This document shows, in pieces, positions 8,644-18,105 of a DNA stretch of 64,000 nucleotides. Under the pieces are notes generated by a model. That model worked only from the letters and a program-made list of their open reading frames with translations, was not told where the DNA came from and searched no databases. The first letter of the stretch is position 1. Every line of letters begins with the position of its first letter. The position numbers and the translations under genes are program-made. This stretch comes from an uncultured Acetatifactor sp. (GTDB lineage: Bacteria > Bacillota > Clostridia > Lachnospirales > Lachnospiraceae): the NCBI GenBank assembly GCA_947631615.1, contig CANRLX010000002.1, forward strand, positions 1 through 64,000, read 5' to 3'.

Positions 8644-9165
8644 TTAGTCCATTACCAACGCGTCCGGCGTCCGCTCAAATCCGGCGATCAGTTGGCGGGA
8701 AACCACATATACCGTATCTTCCCCCGGCCGGCAGACATAACAGAGCTTGGTCATTTGATTGCTGTCACCCACATAGATAGTATAGCTGTCCGTGGCCGTC
8801 TCAAAGGAATACTCCCTGTGGCCCTCTCCCAGTCCATATTGCGACATATCTGTCACATTTTCAATGGCCTGCTTGATCTCCACGGACCCCAGGCGGTTTA
8901 CCATGGAGATAATGCGCTCCTGGTAGAGCTCCAGGTTTGGGTCGCCCAGATAGCGCCAGGTGTCCCCGTCCTTCTCAAAAAAGTAGCGCTCCCCCTGGTA
9001 GTCATAGGAGAATCGAAGGATCTCGTCCCCCGAAACATCCAAAAACATCTCCGCCTCGGCGTTTTTTTCCTGAATTTTTTTATATGCTTGAAGCCCGAAA
9101 AAGGCGGCGATCAACAGGACCAGAATGACGAGCAAAACGATCATCTGCCTTAACTGCTTTTTCAT
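8644..9165 (-). CDS. Short DUF4340-like protein (173 aa)
   Basis: N-terminal TM; sequence style ...DTWRYLGDPNLELYQERIISMVNRLGSVE...YTIYVGDSNQ...VYVVSRQLIAGF; adjacent to a Gld-type ABC permease. Confidence 0.7.
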   Translation of the reverse strand: MKKQLRQMIVLLVILVLLIAAFFGLQAYKKIQEKNAEAEMFLDVSGDEILRFSYDYQGERYFFEKDGDTWRYLGDPNLELYQERIISMVNRLGSVEIKQAIENVTDMSQYGLGEGHREYSFETATDSYTIYVGDSNQMTKLCYVCRPGEDTVYVVSRQLIAGFERTPDALVMD

Positions 9166-11306
9166 TTACGCCGCCTCCTTCTCATCCAGATCACAAATCC
9201 GGCGATCAGAAATGCAAGCGGCAGCACTGCCACGGTGATCACCGTCAGGACAAGGGCATCCCTCGCCGTGATCGCCAGGTAGCTGCTGATCTCATAGCTC
9301 TTTATCGGAATGGACACATTGCTCTCCTTGTCCGCAAAAGCGCTGACCGTGTTGGTAAACAGGGTTTGATTCGTGCCGCTGACATACTCGCTTGCCGTGT
9401 CGGTAAAGATCTCCGGACTGCTAAAGAGCACCAGCGTCGCCTTCCTGTCCTCATCCAGGGTCTTTACAGCCTCCACGCCGATGCCGAAGGGCCCGTCGAT
9501 ATCGCCCTCCTCCTTGTCAAAATTCTCTGTGACCTCGTTGGAGATCCTGGAGAACGCGGTGTCGGAGGTGGACAGGAACGTGTGGTACGTCAAGTTCTCC
9601 GCGTTTTTATCCGCGATCTGAATCCCTCTCGCAAAGGGAGCGAACACATAGGAAAAGCTGTCGGAATAAATCCCCTCCAGGTATTTGGACTCGCTCTTTA
9701 CGGGAAGCAGAAGGTAGGGCAGGCCGCTGTAGCGCGACGCATCCTGTTCCACCACCACGCCCTCTGCCAGGGACAGCCCCATGTCCTCCAAAATGCCGTT
9801 TAAATTGGGCGTGTCCTGTCCTTCCTGGGCGTAGCCCGCCACAAGGATCACGTTGCCGCCCCCGTTCAGATACTCCTGCACCTTGGCCGCATCCTCGGCG
9901 GACAGGTCGCTGGCAGGCGCATTGATCAGAATCCCCGAAGCGTTCTGGGGCACCGCGTCATAATCCATCAGGGAGATCACCTCATACTCAATGTTTGCCT
10001 TGTCCAGAGCCGCGTCGAGGCTGGTGGTGATTTCATACTCATTGTGGCCGTCGATCACATAGATCTTTTTGATATCGTCGGAGAGCACATAGTCCAGCGC
10101 GCTGGTAATCAACCCCTCCCCGTCGTAGCCGGTGGCCTCCGTGACATAAGTAAAATTCTCATAGTCCAGCGTGGTGGACGTCTCGTAGAAATCATTGTAG
10201 TCCAGCACAACGCTTCTCTTTGCGCTCTCCACGATCACGCTGTTTACCGTCACGGACGCGCTGGTATATTTCGTAAAGAAAGACGGATTTACATTGGGAT
10301 CCACATACGTCACCGTAATGTGATCCGACAGCGCGTCGTAGCGGTCCAGCGTCTGGCCCAGCGTATCGTCCCGGGACGCCTCATTCGTCAGGACATAGAT
10401 AGATACGTCGTCCTGCATACCGCGCACATACTCCTTCGTCTGATCCGTCAGGGAATAGAGCCTGCTGCTGCTTATGTCTATGTTCGTCCAGGTGGGAGGC
10501 ATCTCCCCCAGAATAATGTTGATTACCATCACAATGACCAGGGCGATAACGATCATCCCCACACTGTACGCACCCATACTCAGATTTTTGACGGACACAG
10601 TGTAGCGTCTCTTCTGGATGGACTGCACGGTAAAGAAGAGCGCCAGCGCCGTCACGGACAAAAAGTACACCACGGACGCTATGTTCAGCGTGCCGTTTAA
10701 GAGATTGGCAAAGGGGGTGTACAGGTCAAAGCAGCTCAGAATACGGGTCAGCGCATTGCCTGTCGTGGAAATGATCCCGCAGAGCGTGCTCATCATATAA
10801 AATACCAAAAGCACCACCAGCGTAAACACCGCCGCGATCATCTGGCTCTCCACAAGGGAGGAGATAAACACGCCAATGGCGATGGCCGCCATGCCGTACA
10901 GAAAATATGCCAGCACCGCCAGATAGGACTGCCCCATGGGGATGGAACCATACCGGCTCATAATCAGCGGATAGACACAGGCGATCGCCGAGGGAATCGC
11001 AAAAATGGTCAGAAGGGCCAGAAACTTGCCCAACACGATCCCTCCTACCGACACCGGCGCCGTGAGGATCAGCTGATCCGTCCGGTTGCGCTTCTCCTCC
11101 GCCAGCACGCGCATGGTCAAAATCGGCACGCTGAGCAGGAAGAAAACGATCACGCTGGCCAGCGCATAGGCAAAATAGGGACTTTTGTTCTGCAGGTTAA
11201 AATAGCTGAAATAAAATCCCAGGAAAAACAGTGAGGCTCCGATAAACAAAAACCCGATAAAGGAGCGCATATAGGATTGTAATTCTCTCTTATAGATGGC
11301 TAACAT
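9162..11306 (-). CDS. GldF-GldG-like fusion: ABC-2 permease plus extracellular GldG/ABC-type uncharacterised domain
   Basis: N-terminal six-TM ABC-2 permease; C-terminal region SSRLYSLTDQTKEYVRGMQDDVSIYVLTNEASRDD...ILINAPASDLSAEDAAKVQEYLNGGGNVILVAGY. Confidence 0.88.
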   Translation of the reverse strand: MLAIYKRELQSYMRSFIGFLFIGASLFFLGFYFSYFNLQNKSPYFAYALASVIVFFLLSVPILTMRVLAEEKRNRTDQLILTAPVSVGGIVLGKFLALLTIFAIPSAIACVYPLIMSRYGSIPMGQSYLAVLAYFLYGMAAIAIGVFISSLVESQMIAAVFTLVVLLVFYMMSTLCGIISTTGNALTRILSCFDLYTPFANLLNGTLNIASVVYFLSVTALALFFTVQSIQKRRYTVSVKNLSMGAYSVGMIVIALVIVMVINIILGEMPPTWTNIDISSSRLYSLTDQTKEYVRGMQDDVSIYVLTNEASRDDTLGQTLDRYDALSDHITVTYVDPNVNPSFFTKYTSASVTVNSVIVESAKRSVVLDYNDFYETSTTLDYENFTYVTEATGYDGEGLITSALDYVLSDDIKKIYVIDGHNEYEITTSLDAALDKANIEYEVISLMDYDAVPQNASGILINAPASDLSAEDAAKVQEYLNGGGNVILVAGYAQEGQDTPNLNGILEDMGLSLAEGVVVEQDASRYSGLPYLLLPVKSESKYLEGIYSDSFSYVFAPFARGIQIADKNAENLTYHTFLSTSDTAFSRISNEVTENFDKEEGDIDGPFGIGVEAVKTLDEDRKATLVLFSSPEIFTDTASEYVSGTNQTLFTNTVSAFADKESNVSIPIKSYEISSYLAITARDALVLTVITVAVLPLAFLIAGFVIWMRRRRRK

Positions 11307-12293
11307 TTATTTCTCCTCCTCTTCTGTGGCGGCTGCCGGTTCCGAAGATTCTGCCTCGCCGGTCAGCTCCAGGAAGATATCCTCCAGAGTCTGGGTGGAA
11401 CGGTTCATTCCCATGATCGTCATGCCGCTCTCTGCCTCGGCAATGGCAAGCGACACCGCCTCTCGGACATCCACGTCCTTGGGGGAGAACACCAGCACCT
11501 TTGTGAGCCCGTCCGCGGTCACGCCCTGATCCTCCACCTTTTCCACGCCGCCGATCGATCCCAGGGCCGCCTTCACCTGCTCATAGCCGCCTCCCTTTAC
11601 GAGAAGCTCCAGCCGGGCGGAACCGCCCTTAAGGCTCTGCAGGCCCTCCGTGGTATTGCTGGCAATCAGCTTTCCCTTGGCGATAATCATAATGTGATCG
11701 CACACCGCGCTGACCTCGGAAAGAATGTGGGAGCTTAAGATAATGGCGTGGTCCTTGCCCAGCCTGCGGATCAGGCTGTTAAACTCCGTGATCTGCTCCG
11801 GATCCAGCCCCACCGTGGGCTCGTCCAGAATGATCAGCTCCGGATCCCCCAGGATCGCCTGTGCCAGGCCGACTCTCTGGCGGTAGCCCTTGGACAGATG
11901 CTTGATCAGCTGTTCCTTACGGTCCGTAATCTGCGCCAGCTTCATGACCTCTTCCACCTGTCTGCTCCGATCGCCCTTGGGAACCTTCTTCAGCTCCGCT
12001 ACAAACTGCAGATATTCTCTCACCGTCATGTCCGGATAGAGAGGCGGCACCTCCGGCAGATAGCCGATCGACTTTTTCGCCTCCTCCGGCTCCTTCTGTA
12101 CATCCTTGCCATTGATGGTCACGGTACCCTCCGTGGCGGCAAGATAACCGGTGATCATATTCATGGTCGTGGACTTGCCGGCTCCGTTCGGCCCCAGAAA
12201 GCCGTAGATCTGCCCCTTTTCCACCTGAAAAGAGATATGGTCCACCGCCACCTGATCGCCGTATTTCTTGGTAAGGCTCGTTACTTCAATCAT
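11307..12293 (-). CDS. ABC transporter ATP-binding protein (GldA-like)
   Basis: Walker A GFLGPNGAGKSTT, signature LSKGYRQRVGLAQAI, Walker B LIILDEPTVGLDP. Confidence 0.95.
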   Translation of the reverse strand: MIEVTSLTKKYGDQVAVDHISFQVEKGQIYGFLGPNGAGKSTTMNMITGYLAATEGTVTINGKDVQKEPEEAKKSIGYLPEVPPLYPDMTVREYLQFVAELKKVPKGDRSRQVEEVMKLAQITDRKEQLIKHLSKGYRQRVGLAQAILGDPELIILDEPTVGLDPEQITEFNSLIRRLGKDHAIILSSHILSEVSAVCDHIMIIAKGKLIASNTTEGLQSLKGGSARLELLVKGGGYEQVKAALGSIGGVEKVEDQGVTADGLTKVLVFSPKDVDVREAVSLAIAEAESGMTIMGMNRSTQTLEDIFLELTGEAESSEPAAATEEEEK

Positions 12294-12414
12294 GGTTTCC
12301 TCCCTGGATATTAACCACAGACATTCTCCCTGCGATTATACTTTTTCATGAAGTCCATTGTAGGTGGTATTTGTCATGGATAAGTGTCTATTTTGTGAAT
12401 ATTTTGTGAACAAC

Positions 12415-13359
12415 TTATGAACGGCTCGGCCAGTAAAAGGTCACGGACATTCCCGCGGAACCTGCCTCCACCGTCAGGATCACCGGAAATCTGCGGATTT
12501 CCACGTCAAAAAACACAAACTCCGGCGCATCCCTTTGAAATTCAAAAAGGATCCCATCCACGTACAGCGCCGCCTTTTTCTGGTTGCTGTAGGCGGTCAC
12601 CCGATACCGGCCGTTCTCCTGCCGGACCAGGCTTTCCCCGCTCAGGTACACAAAGGGCGTATCGCTCCAAAGCGCCCGATAATAATAATATCGATCCGTG
12701 CCGCGCCCCTGGGGGTCCCAGAGCGCTTCCCAGCTCACTCCGGCATCCGGCGGGGAAAAAAACTCCTGCGCCGCACGCTCCCACAGCAGTATCATGCCAA
12801 GCCTGCAGCACAGCTCGTAAAAGCCTGTCTCCGGTCTTTTGCCCCTCAGACAGACCGCGTTGGCGCCCAATTCCCGCATGTTCCGCAGATCCTCCAGCAC
12901 TTTGGCCTCCCGTGGACGGCCCTCCCCGCCGCGGGAGGGAAGCTCGTACTCCACCGCCCTGAGAGGGAAGGGCTCACCGTTTAACGCCCACCCCTTCTGA
13001 GGGATGCGCCGGAGGGTACAGAGGGGCAGGACGCGGCGCAGGCGGCCGAGGATCTCTCCACCGCTTTCGCCCCGCACAAAAACCGCCTCCACCCGATACA
13101 GATAGGGATCCTCCACTCCGTTCCAGAGGTGAGGATGGAGGAGCAGCCCCCTGGCGGGATCCTCGGAGGCCAGCGGATAACGCATCCGCAGCACACAGCT
13201 TCCCTCTCGGTCACAGACCGTCAGATCCGCATACACGCCCTCCCGCTCCCTTGACCCGTCCAGGTAAAAGGAAAATTCCAACAGGGCCTTTCCGTTTTCC
13301 AGCCGGAAAAATATCTCCATGTCCCCCACTGTCCGCAGAGAATCCTTCATTGACGTCAC
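12415..13359 (-). CDS. Miniature GH2 (beta-galactosidase-like) protein, probably non-catalytic
   Basis: GH2 signature-like LEDLRNMRELGANAVCLRGKRPETGFYELCCRLGMILLWERAAQEF followed almost directly by a C-terminal beta domain. Confidence 0.65.
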   Translation of the reverse strand: MTSMKDSLRTVGDMEIFFRLENGKALLEFSFYLDGSREREGVYADLTVCDREGSCVLRMRYPLASEDPARGLLLHPHLWNGVEDPYLYRVEAVFVRGESGGEILGRLRRVLPLCTLRRIPQKGWALNGEPFPLRAVEYELPSRGGEGRPREAKVLEDLRNMRELGANAVCLRGKRPETGFYELCCRLGMILLWERAAQEFFSPPDAGVSWEALWDPQGRGTDRYYYYRALWSDTPFVYLSGESLVRQENGRYRVTAYSNQKKAALYVDGILFEFQRDAPEFVFFDVEIRRFPVILTVEAGSAGMSVTFYWPSRS

Positions 13360-13503
13360 CCTCTTCTCTTCTACGCCGTCCTTGCGCGTTTTGTCGGATT
13401 TAATCTCTCCAAACAGCCAAAAGGCTATACCCTCGCGGGACGTTTTATGCTATGATGAAGTACGAAAATAAGTTGTGCCGTCGGAAACGGCAGGAGGCGG
13501 AGA

Positions 13504-14178
13504 ATGAAGGTCACTTATATTTATCACAGCGGTTTTCTGGTAGAGACAGCGAATTGTTACTATCTGTTTGACTATTATTTGAAGGAGCTGCCGGATCTGG
13601 ATACGGGCAAGCCCATTTTGGTCTTTGCCAGCCACGCGCATCCGGATCACTACAATCCCGCCGTCTTTGACAAGCTGAAAAAGATGGGGATGCAAAAGGT
13701 CACCGCCGTGCTCGCCAAGGATATCCCCAAAAAGAAATATCCGGCCCACGTGGATGCGATCACCGTCACGTTTCATCAAAGCTACGACCTTCCCTGGGGC
13801 ACCCGCCTGGAGACGCTGCAGTCCACCGATCGGGGCGTCGCCTTCCTAGTCCGGTGTAAAGAGGGCGTGATCTATCACGCCGGCGACCTAAACGACTGGA
13901 ACTGGGCGGAGGAGTCGGAGCAGTACAACCGGCAGATGACGGGAAATTACCGCCACGAGATCGACCTTTTGGCGAATACCCCCATCGACATCGCCTTTCA
14001 TCCCCTGGATCCCAGACAGGAGGGCGACTACGCCAGGGGGCTTCTCTACTTTTTGAAAAAGGTGAACGTAAAAAGGGTCTTCCCCATGCACTACTGGGGA
14101 AAACCCGAGATCATCCAACAGTTTCTCAAAGAATATCCGGCCTATGACGGCATTGTCCGCAGTCCGGAAACCCTATAG
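13504..14178 (+). CDS. MBL-fold metallo-hydrolase
   Basis: Motifs VFASHAHPDHYNP, GVIYHAGDLNDWNW, RVFPMHYWG. Confidence 0.85.
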   Translation: MKVTYIYHSGFLVETANCYYLFDYYLKELPDLDTGKPILVFASHAHPDHYNPAVFDKLKKMGMQKVTAVLAKDIPKKKYPAHVDAITVTFHQSYDLPWGTRLETLQSTDRGVAFLVRCKEGVIYHAGDLNDWNWAEESEQYNRQMTGNYRHEIDLLANTPIDIAFHPLDPRQEGDYARGLLYFLKKVNVKRVFPMHYWGKPEIIQQFLKEYPAYDGIVRSPETL

Positions 14179-14676
14179 GCCTTTGGAAGTATCTGCCGCC
14201 CCGCTTTGATACCGGACGGCCTCCTGTGCATACAGCTCCGCGTTTTGCAGACTCTTCGCCAGCTCCTCCTCTGTGACCCTGCGCGTCACCCGCGCGGGAC
14301 TTCCCAAGGCCAGCGAGTTTTCCGGTATCACCATATGCTCCGTGACGAGGGCTCCCGCCCCTACGATGCAATTCTTTCCGATCACACATCCGTTCATCAA
14401 AATTGCGCCCATTCCGATCAGCGCGTTGTCCCCGATCTCGCACCCGTGTACAATGGCGGAGTGTCCTACGGACACATTCTCCCCGATGCGCACCGGATAG
14501 CCCGCTCCCGTATGCACAACGCAATTATCCTGAATATTTGTGTTTCGCCCGATCACGATCGGCGCGCTGTCACCCCGCACCGTAGCGTGATACCAGATGC
14601 CCACATCCTCTCCCAGTGTCACATCCCCCAGCACCACCGCCCCGGGCGCCACAAATACTTTCCCGCTTCCCTTCAT
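14173..14676 (-). CDS. Gamma-carbonic anhydrase family protein (left-handed beta-helix)
   Basis: Hexapeptide repeats; VWYHATVRGDSAPIVIGRNTNIQDNCVVHTG; start at MKGSGKVFVAPG. Confidence 0.92.
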   Translation of the reverse strand: MKGSGKVFVAPGAVVLGDVTLGEDVGIWYHATVRGDSAPIVIGRNTNIQDNCVVHTGAGYPVRIGENVSVGHSAIVHGCEIGDNALIGMGAILMNGCVIGKNCIVGAGALVTEHMVIPENSLALGSPARVTRRVTEEELAKSLQNAELYAQEAVRYQSGAADTSKGL

Positions 14677-14870
14677 ATCCCATTCTCCGTTTTTTGCTGC
14701 CGCCACACCTTCTGATTCCGCCGCCAGAGCAGAGCCAGACCAAAGCCCCACGGCACAAACGGCTTCCTCCCCACAAGGCGCAGCAGACGGCGCGTCAGCC
14801 GATATAGCAAATATACGGGAAATGTCGCCAGCATGACCCGAAACAGTTCCAGGAGATAATCTACTATCAT
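14673..14870 (-). CDS. Small membrane protein (65 aa)
   Basis: Hydrophobic MIVDYLLELFRVMLATFPVYLLYRLTRRLLRLVG; 4-nt ATGA-type overlap with the downstream gene. Confidence 0.7.
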   Translation of the reverse strand: MIVDYLLELFRVMLATFPVYLLYRLTRRLLRLVGRKPFVPWGFGLALLWRRNQKVWRQQKTENGI

Positions 14871-14875
14871 AACGG

Positions 14876-15370
14876 TTATCCTTTCCAGTGCAGCCGGTGA
14901 AGCTCACCGGCTCTCTGCATATCGGCAAATCCGGTCTGCCGGAGCGCCTCGTAGAGCACGACGGCCACCGCATTGGACAGGTTCAGCGAGCGGATGGAAG
15001 GAAGCATGGGGATCCGGATGCTGGTCTCTTCATAGTCCACCAGGATCTCCTCCGGAATACCCGCGCTCTCCCTGCCGAACATAATATAGTCGTCCGGCCC
15101 GTAGGAAACGTCTGTGTAGGAGCGCTTCGCCTTTGTCGTGGCCATCCAGATCCGGACCTCGGGATGACATTTTCTAAACTCCTGAAAATTCATGTACCGC
15201 GTCACATCCAGCTGCTCCCAGTAGTCCATTCCGGCACGCTTCAGCTCCTTCTCGTTGATGCGAAAGCCCAGCGGCTCGATCAGGTGGAGGCTACTTCCCG
15301 TGGCCACACAGGTACGCCCGATATTTCCCGTGTTTGCCGGTATTTCCGGCTGATGCAGAATGATATTCAT
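14876..15370 (-). CDS. trmL: tRNA (cytidine(34)-2'-O)-methyltransferase, SPOUT family
   Basis: MNIILHQPEIPANTGNIGRTCVATG...MFGRESAGIPEEIL...SLNLSNAVAVVLYEALRQ. Confidence 0.95.
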   Translation of the reverse strand: MNIILHQPEIPANTGNIGRTCVATGSSLHLIEPLGFRINEKELKRAGMDYWEQLDVTRYMNFQEFRKCHPEVRIWMATTKAKRSYTDVSYGPDDYIMFGRESAGIPEEILVDYEETSIRIPMLPSIRSLNLSNAVAVVLYEALRQTGFADMQRAGELHRLHWKG

Positions 15371-15374
15371 ATCG

Positions 15375-16556
15375 CTACTTCTTCTGTTCTTCTCTCAGCT
15401 TCTTTACAAAGCGCTCCAGCCTTCCCATAGCCACCTTCAGCTTTTCCAGGGAATACGCGTAGGAAATGCGCAGATAACCCTCGCCGCTTGCGCCGAAGGC
15501 CGTGCCCGGAACGGCGGCCACCTTCTCCTCCTCCAGGAAGCGTCCGGCAAACTCGTCGCTGGTCATGCCGAACTCCTTGATACAGGGGAACACATAGAAA
15601 GCTCCGAAGGGCTCAAAGCACGCAAGCCCCATCTCCCGAAAGGCGTTCAAAAGATAACGTCTTCTCTGGTTGTAGGACACGCGCATTTGAGCGATATCAT
15701 CGTCGCCGTTTTTCAGCGCATCCACCGCCGCATACTGGCTGGTGGTAGGCGCGCACATAATACAAAACTGATGGATCTTCGTCATCTGCTGAAGGATCTC
15801 CGCGGGGCCGCAGGCGTAGCCCAGACGCCATCCGGTCATTGCGTATGCCTTGGAGAAGCCGTTGATCAGGATCGTGCGCTCCCGCATACCGGGGATGCTT
15901 GCAATGGAAACATGCCTGTCCTTATAGGTCAGCTCGGAATAGATCTCGTCCGAAAGGACAAACAGGTCGTGCCGGATGATCACCTCCGCGATCTCCTTCA
16001 AATCCTTCTCCTCCATGATCGCGCCGGTGGGGTTGTTGGGGAAGGGCAGGATCAGCACCTTCGTCTTCTCCGTAATGGCGTCCTCCAGCTCCCCGGCCGT
16101 CAGGCGAAAGTCGTTCTCTCCCTTCAGGTCGATGATCACAGGCACCGCTCCCGCCAGGATCGCACAGGGCTCATAGGACACATAGCTGGGCTGCGGAATC
16201 AGGACCTCGTCCCCCAGATCGACCAGGGCGCGCAGGCCGATGTCGATGGCCTCAGAGCCTCCCACCGTCACCAGCACCTCATGGGCGGCATCGTAATCCA
16301 GCCCCTGCTTTCTCTTTAAATATCTGCAGATCTCCTGGCGCAGCTCCTTTAAGCCGGAGTTGGAGGTGTAAAAGGTCCTTCCCTTCTCCAGAGAATAGAT
16401 GCCCTCGTCGCGGATATGCCAGGGCGTGTCAAAATCCGGCTCGCCCACGCCCAGAGAGATCACGTCGGGATCGTTCATCTCGCTGACGATATCAAAAAAT
16501 TTGCGAATGCCCGAAGGCTTTAACTCCACTACTTTCTGTGCTAACGGATTTCTCAC
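15375..16556 (-). CDS. Pyridoxal phosphate-dependent aminotransferase (class I/II)
   Basis: ISLGVGEPDFDTPWHIRD; ILINGFSKAYAMTGWRLGYACGP. Confidence 0.93.
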   Translation of the reverse strand: MRNPLAQKVVELKPSGIRKFFDIVSEMNDPDVISLGVGEPDFDTPWHIRDEGIYSLEKGRTFYTSNSGLKELRQEICRYLKRKQGLDYDAAHEVLVTVGGSEAIDIGLRALVDLGDEVLIPQPSYVSYEPCAILAGAVPVIIDLKGENDFRLTAGELEDAITEKTKVLILPFPNNPTGAIMEEKDLKEIAEVIIRHDLFVLSDEIYSELTYKDRHVSIASIPGMRERTILINGFSKAYAMTGWRLGYACGPAEILQQMTKIHQFCIMCAPTTSQYAAVDALKNGDDDIAQMRVSYNQRRRYLLNAFREMGLACFEPFGAFYVFPCIKEFGMTSDEFAGRFLEEEKVAAVPGTAFGASGEGYLRISYAYSLEKLKVAMGRLERFVKKLREEQKK

Positions 16557-17035
16557 GGCGTAATCATCTCTCTTTCGTCTTCGATTTTCAGGTTAAAGAT
16601 CGTTCCATGATCCTTGTATTTCTTCAGAATAAAATGGGTCGCCGTACTCAGGACGGAGTCCAGGGTGGAAAGCTTGTCGGACACAAAATTGGACACCTCC
16701 CGAAGCGTCTTTCCCTCCAGAATGACCATCAGGTCATATCCTCCCGAGATCAGATACACGCTTCGCACCTCGGGATATTTGTAGATGCGCTCTGCGATGG
16801 TGTCAAAGCCCTGGCCCCTCTGCGGCGTCACCCGCACCTCGATCAGCGCCGTCACCTTGTCGATGGAGGTCTTCTCCCAGTTGATCATCGTGTGGTAACC
16901 GCAGACGATCCCCTCCGCCTCCAGCGCCGCCAGCTCGTTCACCACATCGATCTCCTCCACGCCCAGGATCACCGACAGCTCCTTTAAGTCGATGCGGCTG
17001 TTTCTCTCAATAATTGCCAACAATTCTTCTCTCAT
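16553..17035 (-). CDS. Lrp/AsnC family transcriptional regulator
   Basis: N-terminal HTH and C-terminal RAM domain (PEVRSVYLISGGYDLMVILEG). Confidence 0.93.
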   Translation of the reverse strand: MREELLAIIERNSRIDLKELSVILGVEEIDVVNELAALEAEGIVCGYHTMINWEKTSIDKVTALIEVRVTPQRGQGFDTIAERIYKYPEVRSVYLISGGYDLMVILEGKTLREVSNFVSDKLSTLDSVLSTATHFILKKYKDHGTIFNLKIEDEREMITP

Positions 17036-17074
17036 ATTCTCTCCTGTCCGTATCACGCTCTTTGGCGGACACTC

Positions 17075-18100
17075 TTATATTTTATAAATCTCATCCATCC
17101 CCGGGCGGTCCATGTACCGGATCTCGTCGTCGTTGCGGATAATGCGGTCGTTGCCGTCCGTAGTGCGCCCGATCACCGCCGCCGGAATCCGCTCCGCCAA
17201 AAGGGCCTCCGCCAAGGCCGGCCCGTCCTCTGCCGTCATCACAAGGCAGCCTCCGGACAAAAGCCCGTAGGGGTTTAACCCGCAGTACTCGCAGATCTCC
17301 ACGGTCTCCTGCCTTAAGGGGATCTTTTTTAAGTCTATGGTCAGTCCAATGCCCGCGCTTTCCGCCAGCTCCCACAGCGCGGCGAAAATGCCGCCCTCGG
17401 AAGCATCGTGCATGGCGCACACATTGGACTTCGTGGCCAGTGCGGCCTCCGGCAGAACGGAAAGGTATCGGTCGAAGTCCGCCGCCTGATCCGCCAGATA
17501 TGCGGGGTATCGGGCGAGCAGCTCCCTTCGGTGCCTCCGCGCCAGCATCGCCGTGCCCTCCAGCCCGACCCATTTGCTCAGCACAATGTCCTGATCCGCG
17601 CCCGCGCGCCGGACAGCGCGACAGCGGCGCCTGTCCGCCCTTCCGTATCCCGTGACGACTGCCCAGGGGACGGACAGGGAGCCGGTGACCCGGGTCTGTC
17701 CCGCCGCGATCTGCATGGACAGCTCCGCGCAGGCGCTTTCCGCCTCCCGCATCAGCGTCCGGATCAGATCCGGCTCCGCCGTCTTTGGCAGAAGCAGCGT
17801 GACCGCCGCCGCCGTGGGAACGGCCCCGCTGACCGCCAAGTTGTTGGCACATCGCAGCAGAAGATGTCTCATGGAGATCCGGATTTCCCCCTCCCCCATA
17901 TCGTTGGTATCGGCAAGCTCGGACTGGGGGGCAACTGCTGCCTCCTGCATACAGGACGCCGCTGCCTCGGTGTCGGAAAGCGCAAAAATGGCGCAGTCTT
18001 CCCCTATCCCTGCGCCATTTAAAACATCCTCGCTCCGCGTGTGTAACTGCTGCAGCACGGAGCGCTTCAACACACTTTCCGATATCTTACCAACGTTCAT
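17075..18100 (-). CDS. AIR synthase-related (PurM/HypE-like) protein
   Basis: AIR-synthase fold cues: GAGIGEDCAIF, CANNLAVSGAVPTAAAVTLLLP, MHDASEGGIFAALWELAE. Confidence 0.8.
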   Translation of the reverse strand: MNVGKISESVLKRSVLQQLHTRSEDVLNGAGIGEDCAIFALSDTEAAASCMQEAAVAPQSELADTNDMGEGEIRISMRHLLLRCANNLAVSGAVPTAAAVTLLLPKTAEPDLIRTLMREAESACAELSMQIAAGQTRVTGSLSVPWAVVTGYGRADRRRCRAVRRAGADQDIVLSKWVGLEGTAMLARRHRRELLARYPAYLADQAADFDRYLSVLPEAALATKSNVCAMHDASEGGIFAALWELAESAGIGLTIDLKKIPLRQETVEICEYCGLNPYGLLSGGCLVMTAEDGPALAEALLAERIPAAVIGRTTDGNDRIIRNDDEIRYMDRPGMDEIYKI

Positions 18101-18105
18101 CTCAC

